From Vibrio sinaloensis DSM 21326 (GTDB lineage Bacteria; Pseudomonadota; Gammaproteobacteria; Enterobacterales; Vibrionaceae), in NCBI RefSeq assembly GCF_000189275.1, contig NZ_AEVT01000048.1:1-64000 (forward strand): a DNA stretch of 64,000 bases, read 5' to 3'. The notes under the pieces were generated by a model. The model did not search any database, was not told where the DNA came from, and saw only the letters and a list, made by a program, of their open reading frames with translations. The position numbers and the translations under genes were made by a program. Of the stretch, positions 47,372 to 57,823 are shown one piece after another (position 1 is the first letter of the stretch; each line of letters begins with the position of its first letter).

Positions 47372-47400
47372 AAGCCCTTAATCCAATGGTTTAAGGGCTT
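47372..47400 (-). terminator. ilvGMEDA operon terminator
   Basis: AAGCCCTTAA/TTAAGGGCTT with a 9-nt loop, then TTTTATTT on the minus strand, 10-38 bp past the ilvA stop. Confidence 0.88.
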
Positions 47401-47409
47401 AAATAGCGT

Positions 47410-48939
47410 TTATGAAAGGAAGAATTTGTACGACGGGTTGTCGGTTTCATCCTTACATTGGTAACCTAGCTCGCGTAGGTGAGCGGAGAAGCGAGATAAA
47501 TCGGATTCATCCAACTCAAAACCACACAGTACGCGGCCATAGTCAGCGCCATGGTTACGATAGTTAAATAAGCTGATGTTCCAGTGTGTTCCAAGTGTGC
47601 TCAAAAACTTCAGTAGTGCACCAGGATATTCTGGAAACTCAAAGCTATATAAACGTTCTTTGAGTGGCTTAGAAGGTTTACCGCCGATCATATAACGCAC
47701 GTGTAGCTTAGCCATTTCGTCATCAGAAAGGTCAACCACCGGGTAACCACCATCACGTAAGTCATGAATGATATTATCCAGCTCTTCTTGACCGCCTTGC
47801 AGACGGACACCAACAAAGATATTGGCGAGAGCATCATCGTTATAGCGGTAGTTAAACTCAGTCACAGCTCGCCCACCAATTAGATTACAGAACTCAAAGA
47901 AAGCCCCCTGACGTTCTGGAATCGTCACCGCCAAGAGACCCTCACGCTTCTCACCCAGTTCACAGCGCTCAGAAACGTAACGCAGGCCATGGAAGTTAGT
48001 GTTAGCCCCAGAAAGAACAGTACCTAGGTTTTTATCTTGCAGCCCATTTTGCTCGGCAAATTTCTTCAAGCCCGCAAGTGCCAATGCACCGGAAGGTTCC
48101 GCTATCGCACGCGTATCTTCAAAGATATCTTTAACGGCTGCACAGATCTCATCGCTAGAAACTGAGATATGACCATCAATGTATTTCTGACAGAGGCGGA
48201 AAGTCTCTTCACCAATGCGTTTTACGGCGACGCCATCAGCAAACATACTGACTTGGTCGAGAACGACTGGTTCACCAGCATCCAGTGCAGCTTTTAGGCA
48301 TGAGGAATCTTCTGGTTCGACCGCAATCACTTTGATTTCAGGCATCAGTTGTTTGACTAACACTGCGACGCCTGCGGCAAGACCGCCACCACCGACAGGG
48401 ACGAAGATGTAATCGAGGTGACCATTTTGCTGCAGCATTTCCATGCCGATCGTACCTTGACCTGCGATCACAAGTGGGTGATCGAATGGTGGTACAAAGG
48501 TGTAGCCATGCTCAGCAGACAAGCGCTCAGCTTCGGCTTTGGCTTCATCAAAGTTGCTGCCATGCAATACCACGTTACCACCAAAACCGCGCACGGCTTC
48601 GACCTTAATGTCTGGGGTGGTTTTTGGCATCACAATGGTGGTCTTAATGCCAAGCTTAGTGCCAGACAGTGCCATGCCTTGAGCATGGTTACCTGCAGAG
48701 GCTGCAATTACGCCGGCAGCTTTTTGCTCATCCGTGAGGCTCGCCACCATGTTGTACGCGCCGCGTAGCTTGAATGAGTGCACAGGTTGGCGGTCTTCAC
48801 GTTTGATTTGTACGTTGTTGCCAATACGTGCAGTAAGGCGAGGCATTTCTTGCAGTGGCGTTACGGTCGCCACTTCATAGACTGGAGCTCTTAATATCTG
48901 GCGCAGGTAATCTGCGCCAGTTTGATTAGTCAGAGTCAT
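47410..48939 (-). CDS. ilvA: Biosynthetic threonine deaminase
   Basis: The 509-aa PLP enzyme makes 2-ketobutyrate, the first committed step to isoleucine. The PLP lysine is in HSFKLRGAYNMV, the glycine loop is VGGGGLAAG and two C-terminal ACT-like domains give isoleucine feedback control. It is the last gene of the ilv operon, 3 bp after ilvD. Confidence 0.97.
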   Translation of the reverse strand: MTLTNQTGADYLRQILRAPVYEVATVTPLQEMPRLTARIGNNVQIKREDRQPVHSFKLRGAYNMVASLTDEQKAAGVIAASAGNHAQGMALSGTKLGIKTTIVMPKTTPDIKVEAVRGFGGNVVLHGSNFDEAKAEAERLSAEHGYTFVPPFDHPLVIAGQGTIGMEMLQQNGHLDYIFVPVGGGGLAAGVAVLVKQLMPEIKVIAVEPEDSSCLKAALDAGEPVVLDQVSMFADGVAVKRIGEETFRLCQKYIDGHISVSSDEICAAVKDIFEDTRAIAEPSGALALAGLKKFAEQNGLQDKNLGTVLSGANTNFHGLRYVSERCELGEKREGLLAVTIPERQGAFFEFCNLIGGRAVTEFNYRYNDDALANIFVGVRLQGGQEELDNIIHDLRDGGYPVVDLSDDEMAKLHVRYMIGGKPSKPLKERLYSFEFPEYPGALLKFLSTLGTHWNISLFNYRNHGADYGRVLCGFELDESDLSRFSAHLRELGYQCKDETDNPSYKFFLS

Positions 48940-48942
48940 AAG

Positions 48943-50784
48943 CTAGTCCTCTAGCTTAGATTTGTCTCGTACTGCACCTTTGTCAGCACTGGTCGCCATA
49001 CTTGCGTACGCTTTTAGTGCAAATGAAACTTCACGTTGACGGTCGACTGGTTTCCAACCTAACTCATCTTGTTTTGCACGGCGCTCAGCAAGTTCCTGTT
49101 CTGAAACTTGTAAAGAAATCGAACGGTTTGGAATATCAATAGCGATCATATCGCCTTGTTTAACCAAGCCGATCGCACCGCCGTTGGCTGCTTCTGGAGA
49201 AGCGTGACCGATAGACAGACCAGAGGTACCACCAGAGAAGCGACCATCCGTCAGTAAGGCACACTCTTTACCAAGCCCCATCGATTTGAGGTAAGTGGTT
49301 GGGTAGAGCATTTCTTGCATGCCCGGACCACCCTTAGGACCCTCGTAACGGATAACAACCACATCACCAGCTTTCACTTTGCCACCAAGAATGCCTTCAA
49401 CTGCATCTTCTTGGCTTTCAAAAACGACGGCTGGGCCGGTGAATTTATGAATGCTTTCATCAACACCTGCAGTCTTAACGATGCAGCCATCAAGGGCGAT
49501 GTTACCAGACAGTACCGCTAGACCACCTTCTTGGCTGAAGGCATTGTCTTTGGTGCGGATACAACCTTCAGCGCGGTCATCATCAAGGCGATCCCAACGA
49601 CAATCTTGTGAGAAGGCTTGAGTGGTACGGATACCCGCAGGGCCTGCACGGAAGAATTTCAAAACTTCTTCGTCTTCGGTCTGGATAATGTCGTATTTAG
49701 CGAGCTGCTCTTTCATGGATAGGCCAAGAACGGTGCGCGCTTGATTGTGCAGCAGACCAGCGCGGTCAAGTTCACCAAGAATGGCCATTACACCACCTGC
49801 GCGGTGGACATCTTCCATATGATATTTCTGAGTCGATGGTGCGACTTTACATAGGTGTGGAACTTGGCGAGATAGGCGATCGATATCTTCCATATCGAAA
49901 TCCACTTCACCTTCTTGCGCTGCGGCTAGCAGGTGGAGGATTGTGTTAGTAGAACCACCCATCGCAATATCCAGTGCCATTGCGTTTTCGAATGCGTCAA
50001 AGGTTGCAATGTTGCGTGGTAGTGCAGATTCGTCATCTTGCTCGTAGTAGCGACGAGTCAGTTCAACAATGCGACGACCGGCATTAAGGAATAGCTGTTC
50101 ACGATCGGCGTGAGTGGCCAGCATGGAACCGTTACCTGGCTGAGAAAGACCTAGCGCTTCGGTTAAACAGTTCATTGAGTTAGCGGTAAACATACCTGAA
50201 CATGAGCCACATGTCGGACATGCACTGCGCTCGATCTGCTCACTCTGCTCGTCCGATACTTTCGGGTCTGCGCCTTGAATCATCGCGTCAACAAGGTCGA
50301 GTTTGATGATCTGGTCAGAAAGCTTGGTTTTACCCGCTTCCATTGGACCACCAGAGACAAAAATTACTGGGATGTTTAGGCGCATTGATGCCATTAGCAT
50401 TCCTGGAGTGATTTTGTCACAGTTAGAGATACATACCATGGCATCGGCACAGTGGGCGTTGACCATGTACTCAACTGAATCGGCAATCAGCTCACGAGAT
50501 GGTAGCGAGTAAAGCATACCGCCGTGGCCCATTGCGATGCCATCATCGACCGCGATGGTGTTGAATTCTTTGGCGATACCGCCTGCTTTTTCAATCTCGC
50601 GGGCAACCAGTTGACCCATGTCTTTTAAGTGCACGTGGCCTGGTACAAACTGGGTAAATGAGTTAACTACCGCGATGATTGGTTTACCGAAATCTTCGTC
50701 TTTAACGCCCGTAGCACGCCATAAGGCGCGCGCACCGGCCATATTGCGTCCGTGTGTTGTGGTTGCTGATCTATATTTTGGCAT
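48943..50784 (-). CDS. ilvD: Dihydroxy-acid dehydratase
   Basis: The 613-aa Fe-S enzyme dehydrates dihydroxy acids to 2-keto acids in isoleucine and valine synthesis. Cysteine signatures [10 protein letters not shown] and [16 protein letters not shown], and [15 protein letters not shown], are present. It follows ilvE by 30 bp. Confidence 0.97.
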   Translation of the reverse strand: MPKYRSATTTHGRNMAGARALWRATGVKDEDFGKPIIAVVNSFTQFVPGHVHLKDMGQLVAREIEKAGGIAKEFNTIAVDDGIAMGHGGMLYSLPSRELIADSVEYMVNAHCADAMVCISNCDKITPGMLMASMRLNIPVIFVSGGPMEAGKTKLSDQIIKLDLVDAMIQGADPKVSDEQSEQIERSACPTCGSCSGMFTANSMNCLTEALGLSQPGNGSMLATHADREQLFLNAGRRIVELTRRYYEQDDESALPRNIATFDAFENAMALDIAMGGSTNTILHLLAAAQEGEVDFDMEDIDRLSRQVPHLCKVAPSTQKYHMEDVHRAGGVMAILGELDRAGLLHNQARTVLGLSMKEQLAKYDIIQTEDEEVLKFFRAGPAGIRTTQAFSQDCRWDRLDDDRAEGCIRTKDNAFSQEGGLAVLSGNIALDGCIVKTAGVDESIHKFTGPAVVFESQEDAVEGILGGKVKAGDVVVIRYEGPKGGPGMQEMLYPTTYLKSMGLGKECALLTDGRFSGGTSGLSIGHASPEAANGGAIGLVKQGDMIAIDIPNRSISLQVSEQELAERRAKQDELGWKPVDRQREVSFALKAYASMATSADKGAVRDKSKLED

Positions 50785-50814
50785 TGTGTTACTTCCTATA
50801 TTTGCCGGTGCTTT

Positions 50815-51762
50815 TTAAGCTTTGTCTGCGTCTTGTGGGTAAACGTAATCTAGCCAACCCCATTTATCTTCTGTGGTGCCGTTGAATAGGCCGAAGTAAG
50901 CTTCTTGGAGCTCTTTGGTGATTGGGCCACGTTTACCGCTGCCGACTTCAATCTTATCGATAGTTGCAACAGGAACGACCTCTGCTGCAGTACCTGTCAT
51001 AAAGACTTCATCTGCTAGGTATAGCGCTTCACGCGCAATGTTTGCTTCTCGTACTTCATAGCCGCGATCACGAGCAATTGTCATGATTGAATCGCGAGTG
51101 ATACCCGGTAGGATTGCACTGGTTGCTGGTGGTGTAGTGATAACCCCGTCTTTAACCACGAAGATGTTTTCGCCAGCACCTTCAGATAGGTAACCATCGA
51201 CGCTAAGCGCAATACCTTCATCGTAGCCGTGGCGACGAGCTTCACCACCAACAAGTAATGAAGATAGGTAATTACCACCAGCTTTTGCCGCAGTAGGAAT
51301 TGTGTTTGGTGCAGCGCGGTTCCAGCTAGAGATCATGGCATCTACACCTTTCTCTAGTGCTTCTTCACCTAGGTACGAGCCCCAAGGGAAAGCCGCAATG
51401 ATCAGATCCATTTCAGTACCAACGGGCGGGCAAACACCTAGACCAACGTTACCGACGAAACCTAGTGGACGAATGTAGGCGCTATCAAGTTTGTTTTGAC
51501 GCAGTGTTTCGCGTGTCGCTTCCATGATCTCTTCAACGGAGTATGGAATAGGGAAGCGGTAAATCTTAGCGGAATCTTTAAGGCGTTTTGCGTGCTCTAA
51601 GTGGCGGAAGACAATTGGGCCTTTAGGTGTGTTGTAGCAGCGAACCCCTTCAAATACTGAGGTACCGTAGTGCATCGCGTGAGTTAACACGTGTACATTT
51701 GCCTCTGCCCACGGAACCATTTCACCATTGAACCAAATGTAATCTGCTGTTTTTGTAGCCAT
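50815..51762 (-). CDS. ilvE: Branched-chain amino-acid aminotransferase
   Basis: The 315-aa fold-type IV PLP enzyme performs the last step of Ile, Val and Leu synthesis. HALHYGTSVFEGVRCYN-type motif (here HAMHYGTSVFEG), the PLP lysine in AAKAGGNYLSSLL and EGAGENIFVVKDG are visible. Start 51762 (MATKTADYIWFNGEM) fits the family; 51783 is rejected. Confidence 0.97.
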   Translation of the reverse strand: MATKTADYIWFNGEMVPWAEANVHVLTHAMHYGTSVFEGVRCYNTPKGPIVFRHLEHAKRLKDSAKIYRFPIPYSVEEIMEATRETLRQNKLDSAYIRPLGFVGNVGLGVCPPVGTEMDLIIAAFPWGSYLGEEALEKGVDAMISSWNRAAPNTIPTAAKAGGNYLSSLLVGGEARRHGYDEGIALSVDGYLSEGAGENIFVVKDGVITTPPATSAILPGITRDSIMTIARDRGYEVREANIAREALYLADEVFMTGTAAEVVPVATIDKIEVGSGKRGPITKELQEAYFGLFNGTTEDKWGWLDYVYPQDADKA

Positions 51763-51773
51763 TATTGCCTTCC

Positions 51774-52058
51774 TTATGCACAAATCTTTTGTTGTAAGTT
51801 GTTATTCGGTAATTCATCTCGCGCGATTTGCGTGACTTCAACGGTGCGTACGTCCCATAGTTTCTCTATCTGGTTTGTTAAGAAGGAGATAGGGCGATCG
51901 CTGTCGACGATTATCTCAACGCTGGCGATTTTACTTTCGTGATTCTGTGTACCTGCCACTTGCTTAACAATAAAGCCACGGTGACGAACGACGCGAAGAA
52001 CACGCTCTAACAATACAGGTTTATCGTCTGCTTTGATGTCGATTAAGTATCTTTCCAT
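51774..52058 (-). CDS. ilvM: Acetohydroxyacid synthase II small (regulatory) subunit
   Basis: A 94-aa ACT-domain subunit of AHAS II (MERYLIDIKADDKPVLLERVL). It is 1 bp after the ilvG stop, so coupled. The longer reading from 52130 overlaps ilvG and is rejected. Confidence 0.93.
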   Translation of the reverse strand: MERYLIDIKADDKPVLLERVLRVVRHRGFIVKQVAGTQNHESKIASVEIIVDSDRPISFLTNQIEKLWDVRTVEVTQIARDELPNNNLQQKICA

Positions 52059-52059
52059 G

Positions 52060-53706
52060 TTAGGTGTTCTCCAGCATGTCATTGTTTGATGCACCTGGTG
52101 GTACAAGAGGCCATACGTTTTCTTCTTCATCGATTAAGACATGAAGTAAGTATGACGTTTTACTTTCTAGCATTTCTTTTAGGGCTGGCTCAACTTCTTC
52201 TTTCTTGGTGATTGTTTTACCAGGGATATCAAAGGCTTTAGCTAGCATTACGAAATCTGGGTTGTCATCAAGGATGGTTTCACTGTGGCGACCATCAAAG
52301 AACAGTGACTGCCATTGACGCACCATGCCCAAGCGTTGGTTATTCAATAAAACCACTTTTACCGGGATTTGGCGACGCTTTAACGTGCCTAGCTCTTGGA
52401 TGTTCATCATGAATGAACCATCACCTGTGATAAGGATAGACTGATCATCAGGTCGAGCAACTGCCGCGCCCATTGCCGCTGGTAGACCAAAGCCCATAGT
52501 GCCTAGGCCGGCGGAAGTGATGAAGTTCTGTGGATCACGCGGTTGAATATGCTGAGCCGCCCACATCTGGTGTTGGCCGACGTCAGTAGAGACAATGGAG
52601 CTATCTGGCATCATGTCGGATAACTGCTTCAGTAGACCAGGAGCGTAGATCAGATCGCCAGGGTGGTCATAGCGCCACTTAAATCCGCTGCGAAGGCTCT
52701 CGCTGTGTTTTACCCACGGGGTGATATCTTTCGTCAACTCTAACTGAGGAAGCACCTTGGGGATCTCTGCTCGGACAGGGGCATTGGCGGTACGTAGCTT
52801 ATGGATTTCTGCCGCATCGATATCGATGTGAATAACCTTGGCATTGGGAGCAAAGGTGTCCAATTTACCAGTTACTCGGTCATCAAAACGGGCGCCCACA
52901 GCGATCAATAGATCACACTCTTGTACCACTAAGTTCGCCGCTTTAGTTCCGTGCATACCTAACATACCCAGGTAATGTGGGTCATGGCGTTCAATTGTCC
53001 CCAATCCTTTCAGGGTGCTGACTGAAGGCATTGGATTTAAACGCAAAAACTCTCGTACTGCATCGGTTGCTCGACCAAGCTGTACTCCGCCGCCGACATA
53101 GAATACCGGGCGCGAGCTTTGTGATAACAGTGCTTGAGCGTTGGCTATCTCCTCAGAGCTAGCAACAGGCATAGCGGGTGGTGTAAATGGAGGAAGAGTG
53201 GTTACGGGAGCTTGAGCAAGCTGGACGTCTTTGGCGATATCGACAATCACGGGGCCTGGGCGACCTGTTTTAGCAACTTCGAAAGCTTCAGCCATGGTTG
53301 GCGCAAGTTCATTGATATCGGTAACCAGATAACTGTGCTTGGTACAGGACAGCGACATGCCGATCACATCCATCTCTTGGAATGCATCAGTACCAATATG
53401 GGAGCTAGCAACCTGACCGGTGATCGCAACGAGAGGAATCGAGTCCATAAAGGCATCGGCTAATCCGGTGACTAGGTTGGTCGCACCCGGTCCAGAGGTT
53501 GCCATACAGACGGCGACATCTTGAGTCGCACGAGCCATACCAATGGCTGCCATTGCAGCACCTTGTTCGTGACGACATAAGATGTGTTCAACACCACCAT
53601 CATATAGCGCATCGTAGATTGGCATGATGGCTCCACCTGGGTAACCAAAAACCGTTTTTATTCCTTGTTGAGCTAACGCGGCTACGACTAATTCAGCACC
53701 TGTCAT
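52060..53706 (-). CDS. ilvG: Acetohydroxyacid synthase II large subunit
   Basis: The 548-aa ThDP/FAD enzyme condenses pyruvate with pyruvate or 2-ketobutyrate. [16 protein letters not shown] and [12 protein letters not shown] at the N terminus and the ThDP motif [15 protein letters not shown] are present. The frame is intact, unlike the frameshifted gene of E. coli K-12. AAGGAGG precedes the ATG. Confidence 0.97.
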   Translation of the reverse strand: MTGAELVVAALAQQGIKTVFGYPGGAIMPIYDALYDGGVEHILCRHEQGAAMAAIGMARATQDVAVCMATSGPGATNLVTGLADAFMDSIPLVAITGQVASSHIGTDAFQEMDVIGMSLSCTKHSYLVTDINELAPTMAEAFEVAKTGRPGPVIVDIAKDVQLAQAPVTTLPPFTPPAMPVASSEEIANAQALLSQSSRPVFYVGGGVQLGRATDAVREFLRLNPMPSVSTLKGLGTIERHDPHYLGMLGMHGTKAANLVVQECDLLIAVGARFDDRVTGKLDTFAPNAKVIHIDIDAAEIHKLRTANAPVRAEIPKVLPQLELTKDITPWVKHSESLRSGFKWRYDHPGDLIYAPGLLKQLSDMMPDSSIVSTDVGQHQMWAAQHIQPRDPQNFITSAGLGTMGFGLPAAMGAAVARPDDQSILITGDGSFMMNIQELGTLKRRQIPVKVVLLNNQRLGMVRQWQSLFFDGRHSETILDDNPDFVMLAKAFDIPGKTITKKEEVEPALKEMLESKTSYLLHVLIDEEENVWPLVPPGASNNDMLENT

Positions 53707-53845
53707 CGTAACCTCCTTGGTGATCCGTCATGTTTTGTTGTGTTGCATTGCACTTCATGTGCGCTCCCATTTCTTCCGCCATCAAGACCAAGAACGACTT
53801 TGGTCAGGATGATCACTGTTTCAATTTTCTAGCGTAAGTTGTAAA

Positions 53846-53877
53846 AAAACCCCCGGACTTTTCAGTGCGGGGGTTTT
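53846..53877 (-). terminator. ilv operon attenuator
   Basis: On the minus strand AAAACCCCCG/CGGGGGTTTT pairs around a 12-nt loop and runs into TTTTTTT, 14-45 bp downstream of the leader-peptide stop. GCGGGGG near the end of ilvL (53909-53915) can instead pair with CCCCCGC (53867-53873), giving an antiterminator. Confidence 0.85.
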
Positions 53878-53890
53878 AAAAATTCTGTGG

Positions 53891-53980
53891 TTATCTTTCG
53901 CCCACTAGCCCCCGCGTGGAATCAATAATGACCACGATAATCAGGAGAATTAGTGCGTTGAAGCGGGCGTTAATATTCAT
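53891..53980 (-). CDS. ilvL: ilv operon leader peptide
   Basis: A 29-aa ORF upstream of ilvG with ten consecutive Leu/Ile/Val codons (LILLIIVVII, residues 10-19), followed by another Leu-Val. It is preceded by AAAGAAAG and followed by the attenuator. Ribosome stalling when these charged tRNAs are scarce would allow readthrough into ilvG. It is too short for standard gene callers. Confidence 0.85.
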   Translation of the reverse strand: MNINARFNALILLIIVVIIDSTRGLVGER

Positions 53981-54041
53981 CTTTCTTTTCTATTGCTTTG
54001 GTACCTAATCTTGGTACGAAATTGTTTGCGTCTCTAGTGGT

Positions 54042-54070
54042 AACATACAATTCCGTTAAATGACAAGCAA
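54042..54070 (-). promoter_or_regulatory. Candidate ilvLGMEDA promoter
   Basis: On the minus strand -35 TTGCTT (54065-54070), 17-bp spacer, -10 TATGTT (54042-54047), 60 bp upstream of ilvL. Confidence 0.45.
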
Positions 54071-54185
54071 AAACTCATACTTTTTTCACATTCTTTCAGC
54101 AACTAGGCAAGCTATATAACAAACCTGATGGCAAATAAATCCAACTATCAGGGAGATAAATAATGTGGCGATGTAAGAAGGTGTT

Positions 54186-55712
54186 ATGGGGTTAGCGATT
54201 ATTTACAGCCGGGCGTCGGTAGGCGTTCAAGCGCCGAGCGTGTCGGTTGAAGTTCATATCAGTAACGGCATGCCCGGTTTCACTCTTGTTGGTTTGCCCG
54301 AAACGACGGTTAAGGAATCACGCGATCGGGTGAGAAGCGCGATTATTAATTCTCGCTTCGAGTTTCCTGCTAAGCGGATTACCGTAAATTTGGCCCCCGC
54401 TGATCTGCCAAAAGAGGGCGGACGTTTCGATTTACCGATTGCTTTAGGCATCCTGGCCGCATCGGAACAGATCCCGACCACGCATTTAGCGGATCAAGAG
54501 TTCATTGGTGAGCTGGCATTATCTGGGGAGTTAAGGCGGGTTAAAGGTGTCCTACCCGCTGCGTTAGCGGCACAACAAGTGCAGCGTTGTTTAGTGGTGC
54601 CTAAGCATAATGGCAGTCAAGCTGCGTTAGTGGGTGAAGGTCTTCATAAGTCGGCCAGCAGCTTAGTCGAAGTTTGCGCGGCATTATGTGGTCAGCAACC
54701 GCTGGGGCTTTTTCAGGGGGAGGCTAAGTACACTGCGAATGTTACCTCAACGCGCGACTTACAGGATATCATCGGTCAGCAGCAGGGTAAGCGAGCGTTA
54801 GAAATTGCGGCGGCGGGAAATCACAATCTACTTTTTCTTGGACCTCCCGGTACAGGCAAAACCATGTTGGCCTCAAGGCTGTGTGACTTATTGCCAGAAA
54901 TGACCGATGATGAAGCAATGGAGACCGCTTCTGTTGCCTCGCTGACTCAGCAAGAAATCAATGCATCAAACTGGAAGCAACGCCCGTTTCGCTCGCCTCA
55001 CCATTCCAGCTCTATGGCGGCGCTGGTTGGAGGTGGATCTGTTCCGCGGCCAGGGGAAATCTCCCTAGCTCACAATGGCTTACTCTTTCTCGATGAAATG
55101 CCAGAGTTTGAACGTAAGGCGCTCGATTCTTTGCGTGAGCCACTGGAGTCTGGAGAAATTATTATCTCCCGGGCCCAAGGTAAGACTCGCTTCCCAGCCC
55201 GCTTTCAGCTCGTTGGCGCATTGAATCCTAGCCCAACGGGGTACTACGAAGGCAACCAAGCACGTTTGAATCCTCAAGTTATCTTACGCTATTTAAGCCG
55301 TCTTTCTGGCCCGCTGCTTGATCGTTTTGATATGTCTTTAGAGATCCCTGCGCTTCCTAAAGGAACATTAGCGGAAGGAGGTGATCGGGGAGAGAGTACG
55401 GAGCAAGTTAAGCATCGCGTTGCTTTGGCGCGTCAACGAATGCTAGCACGAGCCAATAAAGTTAATGCGTTACTGGGAAGTCGTGAAATTGAGCGTTACT
55501 GCCCATTGGAAAAGCCCGATGCCCAGTTTTTAGAGAGTGCCTTGCACAGATTGGGCTTATCTATTCGGGCTTACCATCGAATCATTAAGGTTGCTCGTAC
55601 GATTGCGGATTTGGAAGGAGTGGATCAGATCAACCGTAGCCATCTTGCTGAAGCGCTTGGTTATCGCTCAATGGATCGGTTGTTGAAGCAACTCACTGCT
55701 CAAGCGGTGTAG
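54186..55712 (+). CDS. comM: Branch-migration helicase ComM (YifB)
   Basis: The 508-aa AAA+ protein drives branch migration during natural transformation in Vibrio. The N-terminal LonC-like domain (PADLPKEGGRFDLPIALGIL) is followed by the Mg-chelatase-type ATPase with GPPGTGKTMLASRL and the GLLFLDEMPEF Walker B, then the C-terminal HTH-like region. It is divergent from the ilv operon, as in enterics. Confidence 0.95.
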   Translation: MGLAIIYSRASVGVQAPSVSVEVHISNGMPGFTLVGLPETTVKESRDRVRSAIINSRFEFPAKRITVNLAPADLPKEGGRFDLPIALGILAASEQIPTTHLADQEFIGELALSGELRRVKGVLPAALAAQQVQRCLVVPKHNGSQAALVGEGLHKSASSLVEVCAALCGQQPLGLFQGEAKYTANVTSTRDLQDIIGQQQGKRALEIAAAGNHNLLFLGPPGTGKTMLASRLCDLLPEMTDDEAMETASVASLTQQEINASNWKQRPFRSPHHSSSMAALVGGGSVPRPGEISLAHNGLLFLDEMPEFERKALDSLREPLESGEIIISRAQGKTRFPARFQLVGALNPSPTGYYEGNQARLNPQVILRYLSRLSGPLLDRFDMSLEIPALPKGTLAEGGDRGESTEQVKHRVALARQRMLARANKVNALLGSREIERYCPLEKPDAQFLESALHRLGLSIRAYHRIIKVARTIADLEGVDQINRSHLAEALGYRSMDRLLKQLTAQAV

Positions 55713-55715
55713 AAA

Positions 55716-55737
55716 AGCCCGCAACTTTACGGGCTTA
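55716..55737. terminator. Hairpin between convergent comM and the outer-membrane protein gene
   Basis: AAGCCCG/CGGGCTT with loop CAACTTTA directly after the comM stop; T-tracts are short, so strength is uncertain. Confidence 0.6.
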
Positions 55738-55744
55738 GTTAGTA

Positions 55745-56731
55745 TCAGAAGTGATAGTTGATACCGACAGAAAGCAATGACTCCTGATTGTCATAGAAAC
55801 CAATGTTTGCGTTGTTTGCTCCATAGCCTGCGAGACCGATCAGAGACCAGTTTTGCCAACCCATAAAGTGCTGGTATTCATACGCCGCAAACAAGCTCAA
55901 CTGGTTCTCATCACGAGTTTTGTCATACAGTGGATTCTGTTTGTCGTAAGCGCGATTGGTATAGCCCGCGGTGAGAGCAAACTGATGGCGATTGATCACT
56001 TTGAATAGAGAGATCTCCCCTCCGAGTGAGGTCAGTGAATTTGCCTCGCCGTCGGCTTCCGTTTTGATGTACGTAACAGATGGTTGTAGGAAGGTAGTAC
56101 GGTCAAGCGGAAGTCGGTAACTGCCTTTGAGGTAGTACGAATGACTATTACGTTCTAATAGTTTCTCTTCACCGTCTTGCAATTCTGAGTTGCTAGTACC
56201 GGACGCTTCGTCTTCAATGTCTTTGGTAGCATAGGCCATATCGAGGTTGAAGCCGGGTGTGAAGATATTGCTTAGTTTAAGGCGAAACGCGTTGCCCCTT
56301 TCTTCAGTGGTGCTGCGGCGTGAACCGGTCAAGAAAGGATCTTCCCATGTTTCTCCAGACATTATCGTTGGCAAGAGCGAGACATCGATAATAGTGCCCG
56401 AGCCCAACTGGTATTTATAGCCGACTTCTAATGCCACCGTACCCACAGCAATATCTTCCCGTGACATACCTGCATAAACTTGTTGGTTGAGTGACTCGCC
56501 AAAGGTGTAAGCCAGATTGCCGAGTGGGGCTGCAAGAAAGCCACTTTCCTGCTCTGGATCTTGGTTAACACTGTCTATAGTTTTGTCACCGGAGGTATTA
56601 AAATTTGACGTTGAAGTTGTGTATCCGGCATTCAAACTGATTTCACCACTAAACCCTGCTTGCTCAGAGAGTTGTGCTAATGCAGGCGTTACGAACATTG
56701 ACAAGGTGAGTGCCGAGAGTGCTTTTTTCAT
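55745..56731 (-). CDS. Outer-membrane beta-barrel protein, DUF2860-like
   Basis: A 328-aa protein with signal peptide MKKALSALTLSMFVTPALA. It has alternating amphipathic strands, many aromatic residues and a C-terminal Phe (SVGINYHF), all usual for outer-membrane barrels. It resembles the DUF2860 proteins of vibrios, whose function is unknown; the assignment is by recollection of their N termini and is moderate. Confidence 0.7.
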   Translation of the reverse strand: MKKALSALTLSMFVTPALAQLSEQAGFSGEISLNAGYTTSTSNFNTSGDKTIDSVNQDPEQESGFLAAPLGNLAYTFGESLNQQVYAGMSREDIAVGTVALEVGYKYQLGSGTIIDVSLLPTIMSGETWEDPFLTGSRRSTTEERGNAFRLKLSNIFTPGFNLDMAYATKDIEDEASGTSNSELQDGEEKLLERNSHSYYLKGSYRLPLDRTTFLQPSVTYIKTEADGEANSLTSLGGEISLFKVINRHQFALTAGYTNRAYDKQNPLYDKTRDENQLSLFAAYEYQHFMGWQNWSLIGLAGYGANNANIGFYDNQESLLSVGINYHF

Positions 56732-56826
56732 GCAGTTTTCCCTACTTGAGATTAATAGCCACAGTCTCTGTCTAAACTAACTAATCTGACCATAGCGACA
56801 AATATTCCAATGTGCTTGCGGACTTG

Positions 56827-56832
56827 TATAAT
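56827..56832 (+). promoter_or_regulatory. Candidate yihG promoter -10
   Basis: TTGTATAAT holds a consensus -10 (56827-56832) preceded by TG, about 70 bp before yihG. The -35 (TTCCAA) is weak. Confidence 0.45.
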
Positions 56833-56899
56833 TACACGCTGTTTTATTATTCATAAATGAATCTTTGTAAATTTTATCCGGATCTCATTATTACTCCTT

Positions 56900-57784
56900 A
56901 TGTTGGCATATTTAATTCTTATTCTTAATGTTGTGCTGGTGGCCCTAAATTCGGCGCTTTGCTCTCTGGCTATTTGTTTCATCGCATTATTAAAAATATT
57001 GCTACCTACAGCGACATTAAAAGCGAAAGCAACCACACTCGCCAACAAAATGATGTGGCTCTGGGCGACGAATAACGCTTTGATATTAGCTCTATTCAAC
57101 AAGGTTGAATGGGATATTCAAGGCGGCGACGAGCTAAAGAAAGACGGTTGGTACTTGATGATAAGTAACCATCTCAGCTGGACAGACATCGTTGTTCTTT
57201 GTTGCGTATTTAAAGATCGCATTCCGATGCCAAAGTTCTTCCTCAAGCAACAGTTGTTATACGTTCCTTTTATTGGAATGGCTTGCTGGGCATTGGATAT
57301 GCCGTTCATGCGCCGTTATTCACGTGAATATTTGATTCGCCACCCAGAAATGCGTGGTAAGGATTTAGAGACGACGCGCCGTTCTTGTGAGAAGTTTAAA
57401 TATACGCCGACGACAGTAGTTAACTACGTAGAAGGCACACGTTTCACGCAAGACAAGCAGCGCAAAAGCAAAGCGGGTTATGAATATCTGCTGCAACCGA
57501 AAACGGGTGGTATTGCTTATACATTAGCGGCGATGGGGGATCAGTTTGAGAGCATTATTGATGTGACCCTCGCGTATCCGCAAAATACCGGCAAGCCGTT
57601 TCGGGATATGTTAATGGGGCGAATGACGAAAGTGGTCGTTCGAATTAAAGTACTGCCGGTTGATGCGCAGGTGCGAGGGGATTATTTCAAAGATAAGCCA
57701 TTCAAGCGTCAGTTTCAGCAGTGGCTCGGTAGTGTGTGGCAAGAAAAAGATGATTTGCTTAAACAGATTCATAACCACAAATAA
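56900..57784 (+). CDS. yihG: PlsC-like acyltransferase YihG
   Basis: A 294-aa membrane-bound lysophosphatidate acyltransferase-family enzyme. The acyltransferase motif NHLSWTDIV (block I), PFMRRYSR and VNYVEGTRFT (block III) match YihG, which can acylate lysophosphatidate in E. coli. Two N-terminal hydrophobic segments anchor it. No strong SD precedes ATG 56900, so the start is less certain. Confidence 0.88.
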   Translation: MLAYLILILNVVLVALNSALCSLAICFIALLKILLPTATLKAKATTLANKMMWLWATNNALILALFNKVEWDIQGGDELKKDGWYLMISNHLSWTDIVVLCCVFKDRIPMPKFFLKQQLLYVPFIGMACWALDMPFMRRYSREYLIRHPEMRGKDLETTRRSCEKFKYTPTTVVNYVEGTRFTQDKQRKSKAGYEYLLQPKTGGIAYTLAAMGDQFESIIDVTLAYPQNTGKPFRDMLMGRMTKVVVRIKVLPVDAQVRGDYFKDKPFKRQFQQWLGSVWQEKDDLLKQIHNHK

Positions 57785-57786
57785 CC

Positions 57787-57814
57787 AAAAAGGGAGCGGT
57801 TCGCTCCCTTTTTT
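57787..57814. terminator. Bidirectional terminator between yihG and dsbA
   Basis: AAAAAGGGAGCG-GTT-CGCTCCCTTTTT, flanked by T/A runs, between convergent genes. Confidence 0.88.
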
Positions 57815-57823
57815 CGTTCTGGT

